64,000 bases of DNA from Trifolium pratense (GCF_020283565.1 NC_060064.1:14652337-14716336); one strand, 5' to 3'; positions 28,069 to 41,300 are shown, counted from the stretch's first letter. Made by a program: numbers and translations. The notes: a model not told the origin generated them from the sequence alone.

Positions 28069-29876
28069 GGTTTTATTGACACAAAGAACTGGTTCATCCG
28101 ATAGTTCCATAGTAATGACCTGAAGGTGTAAGTTACACTCTAACAAAGAACCTGACACAGTTTTGCGAATCTATTATCTATACATTGACGAACATTAGTC
28201 AAATTAGTTCCTCCATCAATCAATTAATTCTAATGAATCTATACCCTAATCATAAATGAAAGAAAAGAACTAAACAAATTGATGGAAACTCACTCCTACT
28301 AATTATGCCATAAACAACGCATCAACTTAGTTTTTCTGATATGTTAAGACCTTGTTAGGATAATCAACTTAGTTGAGTCTATATAGCACAAGCGTTTATC
28401 ATATAAGTGCTTATGAATAAATTATTTCTATAACAAAATATAAAATAGCAGTCAAACTATTTTCTTATAAGCTATAAGTTGTTTTCATAAACTATCCTAA
28501 AAAGCTTATGAAAATAAAATGAAAACAGCTAGCTTATGGACATGTCATAAGAAGTTTTCATAAGCTCTCACAACAATTTTTTAATGTCTAAAAATATGAA
28601 TCACTAATGGAAGCAAAACTGGATTTTTTTCCCAAAATATACCCCTCTCCCTCTCTTATTTCCCGTAATACCCCTCTCTTAATTTTTTTTCCCGTAATAC
28701 ACCTCTGACAGAAGATAAACTTGGTAGCACCATTTGAAATGGCTACATGGCCATGTGATAGCGCCATTTAGAATGGCTACATTGACTGAAATCTGCTTTT
28801 TTCTGTCTCCTCTGCACCTGCTGTCTCCTTGACTGCTTTTCTGACATGTAGCCATTTGAAATGGCGCCATTGACCAAGCATAGCACCATTCCAAATGGCG
28901 CCATCTCCCTTGTTGTTTTTTCCTATCTGCTGCGCGTGGCTTGCTGCATGGGAGGAGGAATTTGAAATTTTTTGAATGCATGAGATTTGAAAATTTTTTA
29001 ATGCATGAAATTTTTTTAAGAGATTAGGAAACATTAAATGATATTTTCCATTCCAACATGATTACTGCTAAGGGATGACCTCCCATAAAATTACTGCAAA
29101 CTTTAGTTGAATTAGCAGTAATATGATTATGATTATGATAATAAATTAGTTGAAATACCTCTGTACCATCAGTTCTTAATCTCTTAAATTAGTTGAAATT
29201 TAAATATACATTTAGATTTATTATTATATCATTACGGGTAGCAAATAGAATAATGCATGGGAGGAGGAGATTAGGAATTTTTTTGCAATGATTTTATTTA
29301 TTTGATGAACAAATATTCGATGAATAAAGAAATTGTTTTTTTTTATTTGATGGAAAAAAATTTATTACAAGACGATTATATAAATAAATAATTAATTACA
29401 AACAAAACACTAAAATTCCTAATGTCTACGATGTCTACGATGACCTCCGGTGCCACAAAAAATTTCAAATTCCTCCTCCCATGCAGCAAGCCACGCGCAG
29501 CAGACAGGAAAAAACAACAAGGGAGATGGCGTCATTTGGAATGGTGCTATGCTTGGTCAATGGCGCCATTTCAAATGGCTACATGTCAGAAAAGCAGTCA
29601 AGGAGACAGCAGGTGCAGAGGAGACAGAAAAAAGCAGATTTCAGTCAATGTAGCCATTCTAAATGGCGCTATCACATGGCCATGTAGCCATTTCAAATGG
29701 TGCTACCAAGTTTGTCTTCTGTCAGAGGTGTATTACGGGAAAAAAAATTGAGAGGGGGGTATTACGGGAAATAAGAGAGGGAGAGGGGTATATTTTGGGA
29801 AAAAAATCGCAAAACTGAGAATTAAAAAAAAAAAAAAAAAAAAAGGTTCTTGTTCGAATGAATTACCGGTGAACCA
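28069..29876 (-). pseudogene. Partial PEX6 copy lacking exon 2, interrupted by a Mutator-like element
   Basis: Four collinear blocks match PEX6 on the same strand: 28069-28164 to 7634-7728 (5' part of exon 3 plus intron 2), 28218-28239 to 8447-8466 (intron 1), 28555-28577 to 8499-8521 (intron 1) and 29856-29876 to 8703-8723 (exon 1 donor). Exon 2 is absent. The first block differs by roughly ten changes in 95 bp, so the copy is not recent. The Mutator-like element at 28622-29808 sits in its intron 1. It cannot encode PEX6. Confidence 0.8.
28622..29808. mobile_element. Non-autonomous Mutator-like element with about 345-bp TIRs
   Basis: The left arm (about 28622-28968) and right arm (about 29457-29808) are inverted copies with few mismatches, beginning GATTTTTTTCCCAAAATATA. 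GCAAAACTG (9 bp) flanks the element exactly at 28613-28621 and 29809-29817. A 9-bp TSD with long TIRs is typical of Mutator-like elements. The arms contain four nested short palindromes of the form GCACCATTTGAAATGGCTAC. The AT-rich spacer of about 490 bp has no transposase. Confidence 0.88.
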
Positions 29877-32800
29877 AATTATCTTATCTAAATTTGAGTC
29901 ACCAAATTATATTGTGATTACAAATTATGTCAATGTTGAAGCTAGATTTATAAGTCTTATAAAACAAAATGAAATAGATTATCAAATGACTATAAATATT
30001 TCTTTAAAATATTATTACATGAAGTCAAATCTTTGAAAAGAAAGTCGTGAAAAGTAATATGGTAAATATCATAACCTCAGTGTCACTATATAGAGCTAAT
30101 ATCTCACGCCCAAAGTATAAACAAGTCAATCGATTAGTCTAGCAAAGGCATAAATAAAAGGCCAAAGAGTAGGCCTCAATTTCGTCCTCTTGCAAGAAAA
30201 TTAACATCACTTTGTGAACTGGCGCTAATAATTATCAGTCAAAAATACAACATAAAAGAAGAGGGTCAAAAGAAGAGGGTGAGATATGTTTCAAATCATG
30301 TTAATTGGTATAACAACATAAGTGAATAGAAAACACACACGACAAACATAACATCGCACAACATTGATTTATAAGTCTTATCACCCGAGTACCATTCTCA
30401 TCTCTCGCATACTAGGTGACTCAGACTCAATGACTCCAACACAACTATAGTATCAGCTAAGTACCATTCCCTCTTCACTACATGGCCAGGTGACTCAGAC
30501 TCAATAATACTAGGCTAGCTATAACATCACCCAAGTACCATTTTCACCTCACTCTTCGGCTTGGTAACTTAAACTTAATGATGTCAAGAAACATATAGCA
30601 TCCCCTAAGCACTTCTTCGCCTCACTCCATGGCAAAGTGACTCAGACCCAAGGACACCATTTCACAACGCACAGAGAACCAAATCACATGCACATACACA
30701 TTTCAATCAGAACCTAACATGAGCACCATAGGAATTAGGTGGGTCGTAAACAAAATATCACTCAAGTACCATTTAACAATGGAGGTTATGAATGAGAAAG
30801 GTGAGGTTGAGTCACGTTTTGGAGAGACATTTAACAATGGAGGTTTTATGACTTTGTGACACTGACACGCTGTACTGGTTTGAGGAATAATGAAGCTTTG
30901 GCATTCTCTAATTAAGTGGGAAAGAAGTTATAATGGAATCTATTTTCCTCTTATCCTCATGTTCCTAATTAACCTTCTACATTTGTGCTGCCACATAACT
31001 AAAAACACTCCCCAACCAAAGACAAGTAATACATCCCATTGATGGTAACTCAAAGATCATGAATTGCAATCATTCCCTAAAACTTGGCAAAAAGTTTTCA
31101 ACCACCATATTACAAATGGCACCAAATAGAACCTCGTGTCAAAGATCATAATCCAGCTCGATAAATCTAACCTACTTGTGTACTACCTCTTCGTTGATAT
31201 AATAGATGGAAGAAAATAAAAATAAAAATATACTCCAAACAATTCTTAGTTCTTACAAGATTCAACTTCATAATCAATGAAATACTTAATCATTATTCTA
31301 TCTTCAAGACCACAAAATAGCAATATCAATCTCTACCAATCATCAACAACGTTAGAATCAAAATAAATAAATTTCTCCTCTTTTTTTTCCGGTGACTTTC
31401 TAAGCTAATGATCAACATCTCAGCTATATATCAAACAAAACATTCTTTCTTTCCATAATAGTTTGTACCAACATAGACTCCTACCAAAGAACCAACTATA
31501 AAATCAGATTTTCATGTCTTATATTTAACTTGCAACATATATAACCTCACAATCCATCAACTCAAAATATGACACTCTAGATACATGTAATATGACACTC
31601 TAGACACATGAAGATAAACACTAATACTCCTTTAGTTCCCAATTTGAAACCCGTCACATACACTACAAAATAAGCTAAATCAAACAAATATCGGTATATC
31701 ACCCAAATCCTATGGTCCACACTCAACTATTAATCTCTCCGGTGCGTTTACTTCAAAATATCATTTCCACAAAAGTACACTATTCATCAGTGCCATATGT
31801 CAAAATTTATGACACATCATCGTAAAAGTCAACTCAGGTACTATTTTTTAAAAAAAAATGAAAATGCATTGGCAAAATGAAAGTTTTTTAAAATGCAGGG
31901 ACCTTTTGCATATTTAAGCCTATAAATTAACATGTGTTCTCTCACTCAATTCTTGTATAGAATCAATGCTTTCTGGGAGAGGGATGCTTTCTATTTTCAA
32001 AGTGATACAGACAAATTAACGCATACATGTAAGACAAAACCAACACTGTCCCCTTCAATTTAGCATAACAAAACCCTTTTTTTTTTTTTTTTTTTCAGAA
32101 GACCCAACATTCAACGCAAATACCGTCTCTGCACCGCACCAAAATGACCTAATTATATTCACACCTGACTTTGTGAGCGCAATAGTGAGGTCTACCTAAG
32201 TGCAACCAATTTTTTTGTTGAAAGCAATGCAAAACAAGTTCAAGTTTTTAGCTCATTTAGTAAAAAAATTAGTAGTCCTTCACCAATCTTTCTACCAAAC
32301 AGTGACTTTTATGAACACAGGTGGAATTGCAACGAATATGATACAAGTTTTAACTATTAGACTAATCTTAATCAAACGTGCCTTACTAAATATCAGTATC
32401 CAAAATGTAATCATCTCAAAAAAGATAATACATACCATTGAATTTATTCACACAAACCAATGTATTCATCTCCAGCACCTTATTACTCCTATTCATACTA
32501 TATCCTTAGTACAAAACATCCCCTTTGTAACCATTCAACTGCTCAGAGGAATAGAATGATAAAACTACAGTTGGGTTATATGAGATGTTACTAAAATAAT
32601 GAAATTAGACCTCAGGCACCAATTATCCACGTCACTATGAATCATTTTGAAATAAATAAAATTTGTCCGGCCCCAAAATCATATGCCAGATATTGAATGG
32701 CAGGACTATAAATTGGCTACAAAAATGTCATAAGTTTTCAAAACTGGGTCTCTTTCCCATGCTGCTTTAGAAGAATTCACAAATGATACTGATTCCTTTG

Positions 32801-32918
32801 GTTTACCTTATGATATGATAGGGCTTGAAACATCCCTCCAGGGGTAATGGCAACAGTATAAAATGATAGAATGCTAAAGTTTAAAAGTTATTAAATAGGG
32901 TTTAATTGGCAAACCAGT
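29877..32918. repeat. 3-kb gene-free region with degenerate about 75-80-bp tandem repeat
   Basis: About four degenerate units lie at 30375-30660, each with a form of cacccaagtaccatt...ctcact..atgg..ggtgactcagactcaa. A small duplication of gacatttaacaatggaggtt lies at about 30770 and 30828, and of tatgacactctaga.acatg at 31567-31610. An A-run at 29823-29844 follows the PEX6 fragment. The open frame at 32200-32559 has no recognisable features. The right end is the 3' flank of VDAC. Confidence 0.45.
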
Positions 32919-35900
32919 TTAAGGCTTGAGAGAAAGAGCAAGACCAAATTTGGCGGGTGAGCCAAAGATCTTTGTGGAGTCGTACTCAGCAGACAGGGTT
33001 ATGAGTGAATTTGGCCTCCACGCTCGTTGGCATTGGAAGGCAGCTTTACCATCATCACTGAATCGAGTCTTCAAAACTGTTTTTGGATCTATTAACTGTG
33101 AGGTTCCAATGGTGAATCTATTCTCGGAGGAGGACAGTTTGTGAGCAAGTTCAGCAGCAACTGTTAATCCATCTGGGCGGTTCACATAATGAATGTATGA
33201 TGCCTTCAGGGCCTCTCCTTTATCAGCCCTGCATAAACAGTGAGTTGATGGTATTGTTATATGAAAGATTATTACCTTATCAAAAGTTGAAACATAAAAC
33301 ATTTAAAGTTGAAAAATAAGAAGATATTATAATATGATACTAACAACACTTACAGCATAAGTGTTGCAGAGAAATCTGGTTTATTGAAGGCAATTCCGGC
33401 ATTATATTTCGTGAATGAAGCAGAAGTTGTATTGAATCCAACTTCAGCACCCATAGATATATCTTTGCTTCCAATTGCAGCTGAAAGCTCCAATCGAGGG
33501 GCCGGGTTCAAGCCAATACTGGAATCAATAGCTGCATGAGGATGAAGATACTGCACATCCAACTGATGTAATAATTCCACAGTCAGATGCGTCGAAAGAA
33601 TGCCAAAGTAAATACCTTGCATACATCTAGTTAACCACATGAAAAGGATTCTTCGGCAGGAAGCTGAACCTCACCAATATTATGGCTTTGAAAGGGTAGA
33701 AAATTGTCAAATCTAGACAGCCACACTCCATGAGTGGAATGGCTGTTTCACTAAGCTACTGTTCAAGTAAAATAATTTTCTCATTGTTACTGTTATTAAT
33801 TATTACTGGTAACGTTAACCACAAAAAAGACAATCTCTCTATCACATCTCCTCGCTCACACGCCAAATTCTTATCTTTTAAGTTTAACTTAATAATTTGG
33901 TATATTATTAGCTTATCAACTTGCAATTTCTAATTATATGCTAGTAATCTATCGCAGTCAAGTGAATCAACTATCACCAAGATTATGCCAACAACAATTT
34001 TCAGAATAACTTAAGGAATGCAGTTGCTTTTATTGACGACTAAAGACCTTAATTGAAAAACTTTACATCATTGCTGCTAGTATGGATTAGATTCCACGAG
34101 AGACATGACTCATGACATTTATGAAATCCACAAAGATAAAGACTTAAAGGTAACATTTAAAGTATTTTTTTGTTTTCCGGAACAAATACAAACACTGCAT
34201 CCTTAAACTCAGCTTATGAAACAAGCACTAATATTATCACACATTGGGAAAGCTAGATTTTACTCACCTTTCCTGACTTGTGGTCAGGTATATTGAAGCT
34301 CAAAGCTACTTTTTTACTGTGGAAAACATCGTTCAAAGTCACTTTTGTAGATACCTGATGAGGTAAATCACATAAACATCATTATGATTAAGAGATGGTA
34401 AAAAGTAAAAAACTGAAATGAAGCATCTTACTAAGTTACTAACTACTGGTTTCAGTTCAAAATACAAATCACCATACATAACTGAACAGGTTTTAATTTT
34501 TATAACTTTGAACTTTTGCTAAAATCACAAATCAAAAGATTAATAGTAGTAGTATAGTAGTACCTATATTATCATATATAAAAGGAAAAATATTTTATGG
34601 AAAAATAATATATCTCTACTTCTTACATTATTGTGTGTATCAACTTTGACATCCACTACAACGTTTCCACTCTTGTAAAGCCCACTTATGTCACCAACAA
34701 AAAATTGATCCTTCTTCAACCCTGTAGCTGTAAGGCCCTGCCAAATGGAAAATTGAATTTGAAATCAGGCACATTACTCAATCAGTTGGAAGGATGGACT
34801 AAAAGTTTCTCTCTGTTTTACAATACATTTGATAAAGTATAACATTAATACAAGTTTTATAATATATTCATTCTCCATCTCTCTTTTTTTCCACTTGATA
34901 GTCTAAAAAGAAAAATAGACAAATGGATATAATTAAAATTGACACACACAGAGAATCACTGTCTTTAATACCATTTTAATTATAAGCTCAATATATGTGT
35001 GATTGTGTGCACGATTAGAACTGTGGCATATTCAAGGAAAAAGGATTTCATATTACTAAGCATCAACTACAATGAGAAATTGAACACTCTAATGATAAGA
35101 AACAAAAAATCATAAGTAATTATACTAATTAAAAACTGTGATAGTATTACCAATCCAGTGGAATTTGGCACTGAAAAGATAAACTTGTGGTCGAAGTTAT
35201 AATCCTTGTACAACAGGTCTGCATAAGAATCAGAAAATTGACAACTTAATATCATCAGTATATTTAAGAAAATTTACGCGATTTGAGAAGAAATATAAAG
35301 AAGCCGACACCCAAAAATCTAGATGTTGACCATAGGTAACATCTAAATCTAATGATCAAAAAGGGGTTTCAAAAGGAGGAAAACGTTATCATAGTTTTCA
35401 GATTCACACAGTTCACCATACGCTCAGAGGCTTGGTGTAATTAACACACAGGTAGGGCGATGCATTGAGAAGGTATGCAATCTTTTAGGTTGACAAATTA
35501 TATCGAACTTGTTTGAAATATTTGGGTCAAGTGGCATGTCTTACATATACTGCGCTCTGTAGCATCAACACTTCCGATGGAAGGAGTGTTTGGTGTTCCA
35601 ACACTACACATGTGATTACGTTCAATTAATTCATTTTTACAATTTTTACCAGTGTTAACATGTCCGTGTCAATGTCATATCTAGTGTTTGTGCCAGTGCT
35701 TCAAAGATACAGTGTATATGTATCGAAATTGGATTTGGTGCAGTAACTGCTTGCTCAACCGTCCAATTCAGATCAACAGCTGGAATCGTTTAACTACGTT
35801 ACAATTGATGTGTAATATGAACTGTCTGATCTGAAATTAATGGCCGTGATTGATTACAGTGTGTATCTCTACGGCAGCAAATCCAGGTCTATATGTAAGT

Positions 35901-36227
35901 GAAGTGATGGATGAATAGGTAATGATGAATTGCAATCGGTGTATCAAATACCGCCAGTGAACCATCCCAAAAAACCAAAAATCCACCAATTTAAGCCACG
36001 GCTGTTATAAACAATAAGCAACGGCAATCCACCATGGCTGATTGTACTAATACATAAATCATACTACTAAGTTATTTATTCCATATCCTAACTAGGGAAA
36101 CCTATTTGAAGTTTGAACCCTAAGGTTTGTATATAACAGAAAAATAAATACTTGTGAATTCTTTTAATGGAGGATTACCTCTTGCTCTTTTGCCAATCTC
36201 GGAAAACGGTGCTGGACCATTGGCCAT
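32919..36227 (-). CDS. VDAC: Mitochondrial outer-membrane porin (VDAC), 6 exons
   Basis: VDAC forms the metabolite channel of the mitochondrial outer membrane. Exons in transcript order: 36227-36179, 35218-35151, 34737-34627, 34354-34268, 33562-33354, 33228-32919. They sum to 834 nt and code for 277 aa, the usual length for plant porins. The N-terminus MANGPAPFSEIGKRARDLLY is the amphipathic helix region. Following segments (FIFSVPNSTGL, TATGLKKDQFFVGDISGLYK, VHSKK-type strand, SKDISMGAEVGFNTTSASF, KTRFSDDGKAAF) are beta strands of the barrel, ending FGLALSLKP. All intron phases agree. The number of the paralogue cannot be told from sequence alone. Confidence 0.95.
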
Positions 36228-37237
36228 ATTGAATCAGAATGAACTGCACCAAAACCTGCAAATGCAAAACCACAGTATGTTACATTACATCACAATTTCC
36301 AATTTTCAGAATCGCGATTCGTAATGGAGCTCTAATCTGCTACGACGCAATTCAATCACTGGTGCGTTGCTTTTTGCAGAGGCCGCAAATCGAGCTGGAA
36401 TCGAATCCATAAAAAGAAAAACAGATAAAGAAGAAAGGAAAACGTGGACGGTTGACGGACTCTCTTACAGTTTGTGGTGCCGGCGATTAAGTCCGGCGGC
36501 GTTTTCCGAGCAGCTTTTGCTTTTTACGGCGAGAAAGATTCAGTGCCACTACTACTACTTGTTGCTTCTTATACAAGTGAGTAAAGTGACAGTCGCTGCA
36601 AATATAAACTTGAAAATTGAAATAATATTTACTTTTACAAACTTAAGTTTGATTGAAATTAAAATGCAAAAGAATTTTAAAAATATGAGTTTAATTGCTT
36701 TTATTTACACTATGAGGAATCAAATCTAAGACCTTGTTCGACCGTCCGACCCGGCCGGTTCACCGGTTTTTTCCGGTTCGATGCAGGTCCATCCGATTTT
36801 TTTGCCGGTTCGTGTTTCATGCTTGACCGGACCGGATCCGGTTCACCGTCCGACCGGGCAGTCCGGTGCGGTTTTAACAAAATTGGTTTAATGATTAATT
36901 TTGCTATAACAATATTGAGTTTGTACTATGTTTCTCTTTTGTAGCTCCATTAAATATTGATGGTCATAAATGTGTTGAGGATCTTTCAGCCTTCTTTGCT
37001 ATATCTTGATGGTCATGAATTTGCCGAGGACCTTTCACTTTCAACCTTCTTTGCTATATCGAGGACACGAGACTATTCTCTATGATGTAACTTGAAGATG
37101 TTTAGGAGTGATGTGTCATTTTATTTTTAATGTTTATGATGATTTTGTTTTGATACTATTTTTGTCAAGGTTGAATATTGATGTTAGAAAAAATGTGAAT
37201 TGTGATAAGGAATTTCTTGGTCTATAATTGATGGATC
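36228..37237. repeat. VDAC upstream region; GC-rich CCGGTTC repeat at 36738-36885
   Basis: The first few hundred bases hold the VDAC 5' UTR and promoter (gaaccctaagg at about 36115 lies inside intron 1). Bases 36738-36885 are a GC-rich block made of gaccgg/ccggttcaccgg words in both orientations, unlike its surroundings, and look like part of a transposon. I see no gene. The open frame 36367-36729 is not convincing. Confidence 0.4.
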
Positions 37238-37432
37238 ATGGTCCAGGAGGGACCCGGCAGCGTCTACATATCGGCCGAAATGGAAAATATCTCGTATGCT
37301 TCCGCTGTTGGTAGTTTAATGTATGCTCAAGTTTGCACTCATCCCGATATTGTTTTTGCAGTCAATTCTTTAGGGAGATACTTTGAGCAAACCCAGGTTT
37401 GGGTCATTGAAAAGCCGGAAGTAGACTTTTAA
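37238..37432 (+). pseudogene. Fragment of a copia polyprotein (late reverse transcriptase)
   Basis: The frame contains ISYASAVGSLMYAQVCTHPDI, the conserved stretch after the copia reverse transcriptase. The equivalent is in the intact element at about 48980-49040. Only about 60 codons remain, without LTRs nearby. It is a degenerate remnant. Confidence 0.8.
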
Positions 37433-37977
37433 TTATTCAATTTTCTCAAATTGTTATTAGTGTCATTACAGTGTCCGTGTTTCCGTGTTTGTGCTTTATA
37501 AATTTCCATAAGTTATTCAAAATACTTACAGAAAGTCGTTTTATTACGCACCAATTTGATAATTTCAAAAACCCCTAAACCCAATGACAACTACATATTT
37601 TAAAAGATAAGCACAAGAGGAATAGTTGCAGCTATATGGTATATTTGAAAGTGCATGATATATCATTTTTATTCAATAAAACCAAACTTAACTTTAGAAT
37701 ATTTAAATCCAAAACAATTAAGCCAACAGAATGCTTTTAAATAAGCCACTGAACAAGGCCATAAAATGTAACAAAGGTAATTTGCAACCTTCAAAACAGT
37801 TTTTCCCGGTAGTTGCATAAAAATATCATTCTTGATTGTTTAACTAAATTTAAAAGATATGTTTTGCATCATAACAAAATGTAGATTGATACAGCAGAAA
37901 GAAACTGCTCAAATGTAGCAAAACACCTAGCATATAAATTGATACAGCAAGGCTCAGATCCGCCGATGACTTCAACA
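37433..37977. other. 3' flank of Cpn10
   Basis: No gene. AT-rich; it contains the 3' UTR of the Cpn10 transcript. Confidence 0.35.
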
Positions 37978-40900
37978 TCAATCATGCAGTGTCCCCAATA
38001 TATCATCATCTCTATACAAAAAGTACCTACACAAAAAGCAATATGATCAAATTAGGCCAGAATTCAGAAGAATAGAAAAAACCACTCATTGCAATCGAGA
38101 ATCAAGATGAATAGCCGACTACTTAATCATCACATTTAGTTTATTCACATAGCGAACTGTATAGCATTATGATTATAAACTTTGTCAAAAAGAAGGATCG
38201 CACAAGTAAAACATGGAATTTATTTGGTGGCCGAGAGAGGATGCATCATGCAGTTCAATTCAATGTCTGATACATTTCCAAATTTACCAAGTTCCCAAAC
38301 TATGAAAATATTCAAAAGTTCAAAATATAGAAGAAACAATTTTGCAATTTTACATTTTATAGGGATTGAAAGGAATTTCAAATTCTTAATTTTGAGGTGG
38401 TATTGCTGATTTCCTTAATTTACTTTTAATAACATACCTCAAAATCATTTCATTATGAAAACCTCCACATCCATTTTCCAAACAAAGTAATTTACATTGA
38501 AAATTTTGAATTACCCTCTAAATTACATAAACTCATTAAAATTCCTCATCCAAAAACACCATTATGCATTTCTGAGAGACTAAATTCGACTTTTGGTTGT
38601 AACATGCATAAATAGTAAATTACTGCATTCTACATTTTTGTGTTCCCTAAACAAATAACTGCCTCATATACATGACATTGTTTTTTCCTACATTTTACAT
38701 TGCTTATCAGCACATGCAGAGCACTTAAAATTAATCTAATAGCTCAACAAGTATATAAGTAAGAAGGTCCAACTTTATTGAATGAAATGATTAATTTATA
38801 AACTTTGATGCAAATGATTTTCCTCTTTAGTACAAAACTACTAAAATAAACTGAATAAAGATAGAGTTTTGCACTCAGCTTCATACTTGAAGCTCTGTGT
38901 ACAGATATGAGGCACAGACCTCAACACGGATACTAACATGTTGACACTGATAAAATTTTCAGAAAATGACTTAGTTCAATGTAATCACTTGTGTGTCGGT
39001 GTCGGACACTGACATGTCAGACATCAGGACACATCTTCGTGCTACAGTGGTGTACAACATACATAAGAAACAACAGAGAGCAAATTCCAAACAATGACTT
39101 GCAATATCAGGCATTCCATTTCCTCTATAAATAAGGTCTAGCTTTGTTTTAATGGCTCAGAAAGAAGTCAGCATTCATCAGCAACCTAAACATGAAGGGT
39201 TAAACTAGGTAGCAAGAAAATAAATACTCTAGGCATCATGTGGGTAAAACTATCAAAGTTACATTTATGTCATCGACAGAAGCACTTTCATGGCGAATTA
39301 TAGTTCCTCAATTGACTAGTCAAATTGAATTTCCATAATCAGCTTCAAGACGATTACAAATTAGAGTGCAAATAAGTTAAAACAAAGAGAAAGGGTCCAA
39401 CAGATCAATCATGGTGAGAAGATATTAAGAATGGTTAAGTTTGAGGATTGCGAGAAATTAAAAAAGTAAATATATACATACTCTTTGTTATCAAGCTTCA
39501 CTTCAGTTCCTCCATATTCAGGTAAGAGAACAGTGTCACCTTCCTTTACGGCCACAGGAAGGAGTTTCCCATCCTTACCATGAAGGCCAGGGCCAACAGC
39601 AACAACTTTTCCAGAATTCAGCTAAAGCAACATGAGAGTAATTAATTACTAGTTCATCGATGTACTTCAACAAAGCACGGATGCAACATAAAAATACAAG
39701 GTTACAATAATAAACTAACTCCAATGAGTCTAATGATAATGAACCATAAACTTGAAAAATACTCTGAACAATCAAATTCAATTCAAATCTTAAACATTTT
39801 GGAGCTAAAAACTAAAACAAGTAGAAAAACAAACATAACTCAAAGTTCAAACTCCTATTTTTGAAACCCTAGAAGATAAAAGCTCGAGAAAATGTTTACT
39901 AAGAATTAAGATAGATAATCAATTTAGCTGGGAAAATTTACCAAAAAAGCCCACCCTTCTTAATTTGTTCTACCTCGCATTGTGAAATGCAGTTGCAAAC
40001 TCGCATCTCGTTTTTTCATTTGGCTATTATATTAGAGTAGGATAACACACACACACAAACACATTTAGGGTCCGTTTGGATTAGCTTATTTTTGAGCTTA
40101 TGTGAAACAACTTATGCAAATAAATAAGTTTTTATGTATTATTATAAGCTTTTTAAGATAGTTTATGAGAAAACAATTTATAAAGATTCAATTTTTCTCG
40201 GTGAAAATTAATGAATTAACATAAAAGTTTATTTATTTGTATAAGCTATTTTCATAAGGTAAAAAATAAGCCAAATCCAAACAGACCATTAATAGCTACT
40301 GGAAATTCACTATGACAATTAATCTACAAGAACCGGATTATAGACAGTATTAAAAAAAAACAAGCATTTGTAAGGTAGCTACATTTCATCACAAACAAGG
40401 CATAGACTCTGTTTGGCAAAGCAAATAGGATAAACTAACTTATTTATAGCGAATAACTTATAAACTAGCTTATATATCTTATAGCTAATAAGCTAACTTA
40501 TTGAATTTGTAGTGTTTGTTAAAATTAGTGGTTGAACTAAATTATAAATACAAATGACATAAAAAAATTATGTTTAATTAATATTTAATTTTTTTCGAGT
40601 AAGATGATTGGAGTAAAATTGAAAGAAAAATTATAAGCTATAAACTCATGAGAAAAAATGTTACCAAACAGTCTTTTTTGTCATATGAGATTATCAATTA
40701 CAAGATCAAAATATGGCATTGCCAAACAAAGCTATAATAGATGAATCATTAAACTAAACTATAACACATATAATTCATGAAACCTAAACATGTGATGAGA
40801 ATTACGAACATAAACATTAAACTATTTTTCATATTCAATATGTCTCTCTAGATTTGTGGCATAAAGAGAACATATGCAAGATTAAATTTTGAGATGAAGA

Positions 40901-41076
40901 ACGAAGACCCAGAAAGTGGAAATTAAATGGGTACGAATGAATTGGAATAAGAGAAAGAGAATGAAAAAAACCTTGGAGGATTTCTCCGGTAACAAGATGC
41001 CAGCGGTGGTTTTTGATGGAGCAACGATTTTCTGAACCAAAACACGATTGAATAGTGGAATCAATCGCTTCGACAT
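37978..41076 (-). CDS. CPN10: 10-kDa chaperonin (Cpn10/GroES), mitochondrial type, 3 exons
   Basis: Cpn10 caps the Cpn60 folding chamber. Exons: 41076-40972, 39621-39482, 38026-37978, giving 294 nt and 97 aa. The N-terminus [17 protein letters not shown] and the mobile-loop region [20 protein letters not shown] are classic for GroES. The middle has VVAVGPG, then [19 protein letters not shown]. The C-terminus [15 protein letters not shown] is typical of plant mitochondrial Cpn10. There is no plastid transit peptide and no tandem second domain, so it is not the chloroplast Cpn20. Phases are consistent (exon 2 leaves GA, completed to GAG by exon 3). The introns are long (1.35 and 1.46 kb) and carry MITE-like repeats. 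Confidence 0.95.
38885..39060. repeat. Dispersed repeat with gtgtcggacactgacat
   Basis: Inside Cpn10 intron 2. A related word set (catcaacacttcc...aacatgtccgtgtcaatg) lies in VDAC intron 1 at 35555-35725. Boundaries are not resolved. Confidence 0.4.
40068..40288. mobile_element. Tourist-like MITE in Cpn10 intron 1
   Basis: Inverted ends GGGTCCGTTTGGATT and, from the right, TGGTCTGTTTGGATT. TTA flanks both sides (40065-40067 and 40289-40291). It is 221 bp with no ORF. Confidence 0.7.
40397..40672. mobile_element. MITE-like repeat in Cpn10 intron 1
   Basis: Inverted ends gactctgtttggcaaa (left) and gactgtttggtaac (inverse of right). The interior is AT-rich with taagctta words. No clear TSD. 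Confidence 0.45.
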
Positions 41077-41160
41077 TTCGATTCGAGAAAACGACGCAAC
41101 ACTTACACAAGGATGAGATGAGAGAACGAAGAATACGAAATGTTGAAATTTGAGGTCACT

Positions 41161-41182
41161 TGTTAGGGTTTAGGGTTTATGA
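41161..41182 (-). promoter_or_regulatory. Telo-box upstream of Cpn10
   Basis: Minus-strand AAACCCTAAACCCTAA lies about 90 bp upstream of the Cpn10 start codon. Such boxes are common near transcription starts of plant housekeeping genes. Its role here is inferred. Confidence 0.5.
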
Positions 41183-41300
41183 CTTTATGTTGTCTATTAA
41201 ATTTTGTTTTTCATTTTTATTATTTTATTTATTGATTTATTTAGACTTATGTGATATCTATTCTAGAATATTCTCACTCAATTTTTTCTATTTATTTTAA

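Noticed and set aside
28679..28981. 100-aa ORF, mirrored at 29422-29751
   Set aside because: Both are readings of the same inverted-repeat arms of the Mutator-like element; no protein features.
32200..32559. 119-aa ORF
   Set aside because: AT-driven composition (Ile/Thr/Leu), no motif, no splice or promoter support.
36367..36729. 120-aa plus-strand ORF upstream of VDAC
   Set aside because: Overlaps the VDAC promoter region, no recognisable domain; the C-terminal part is low complexity.
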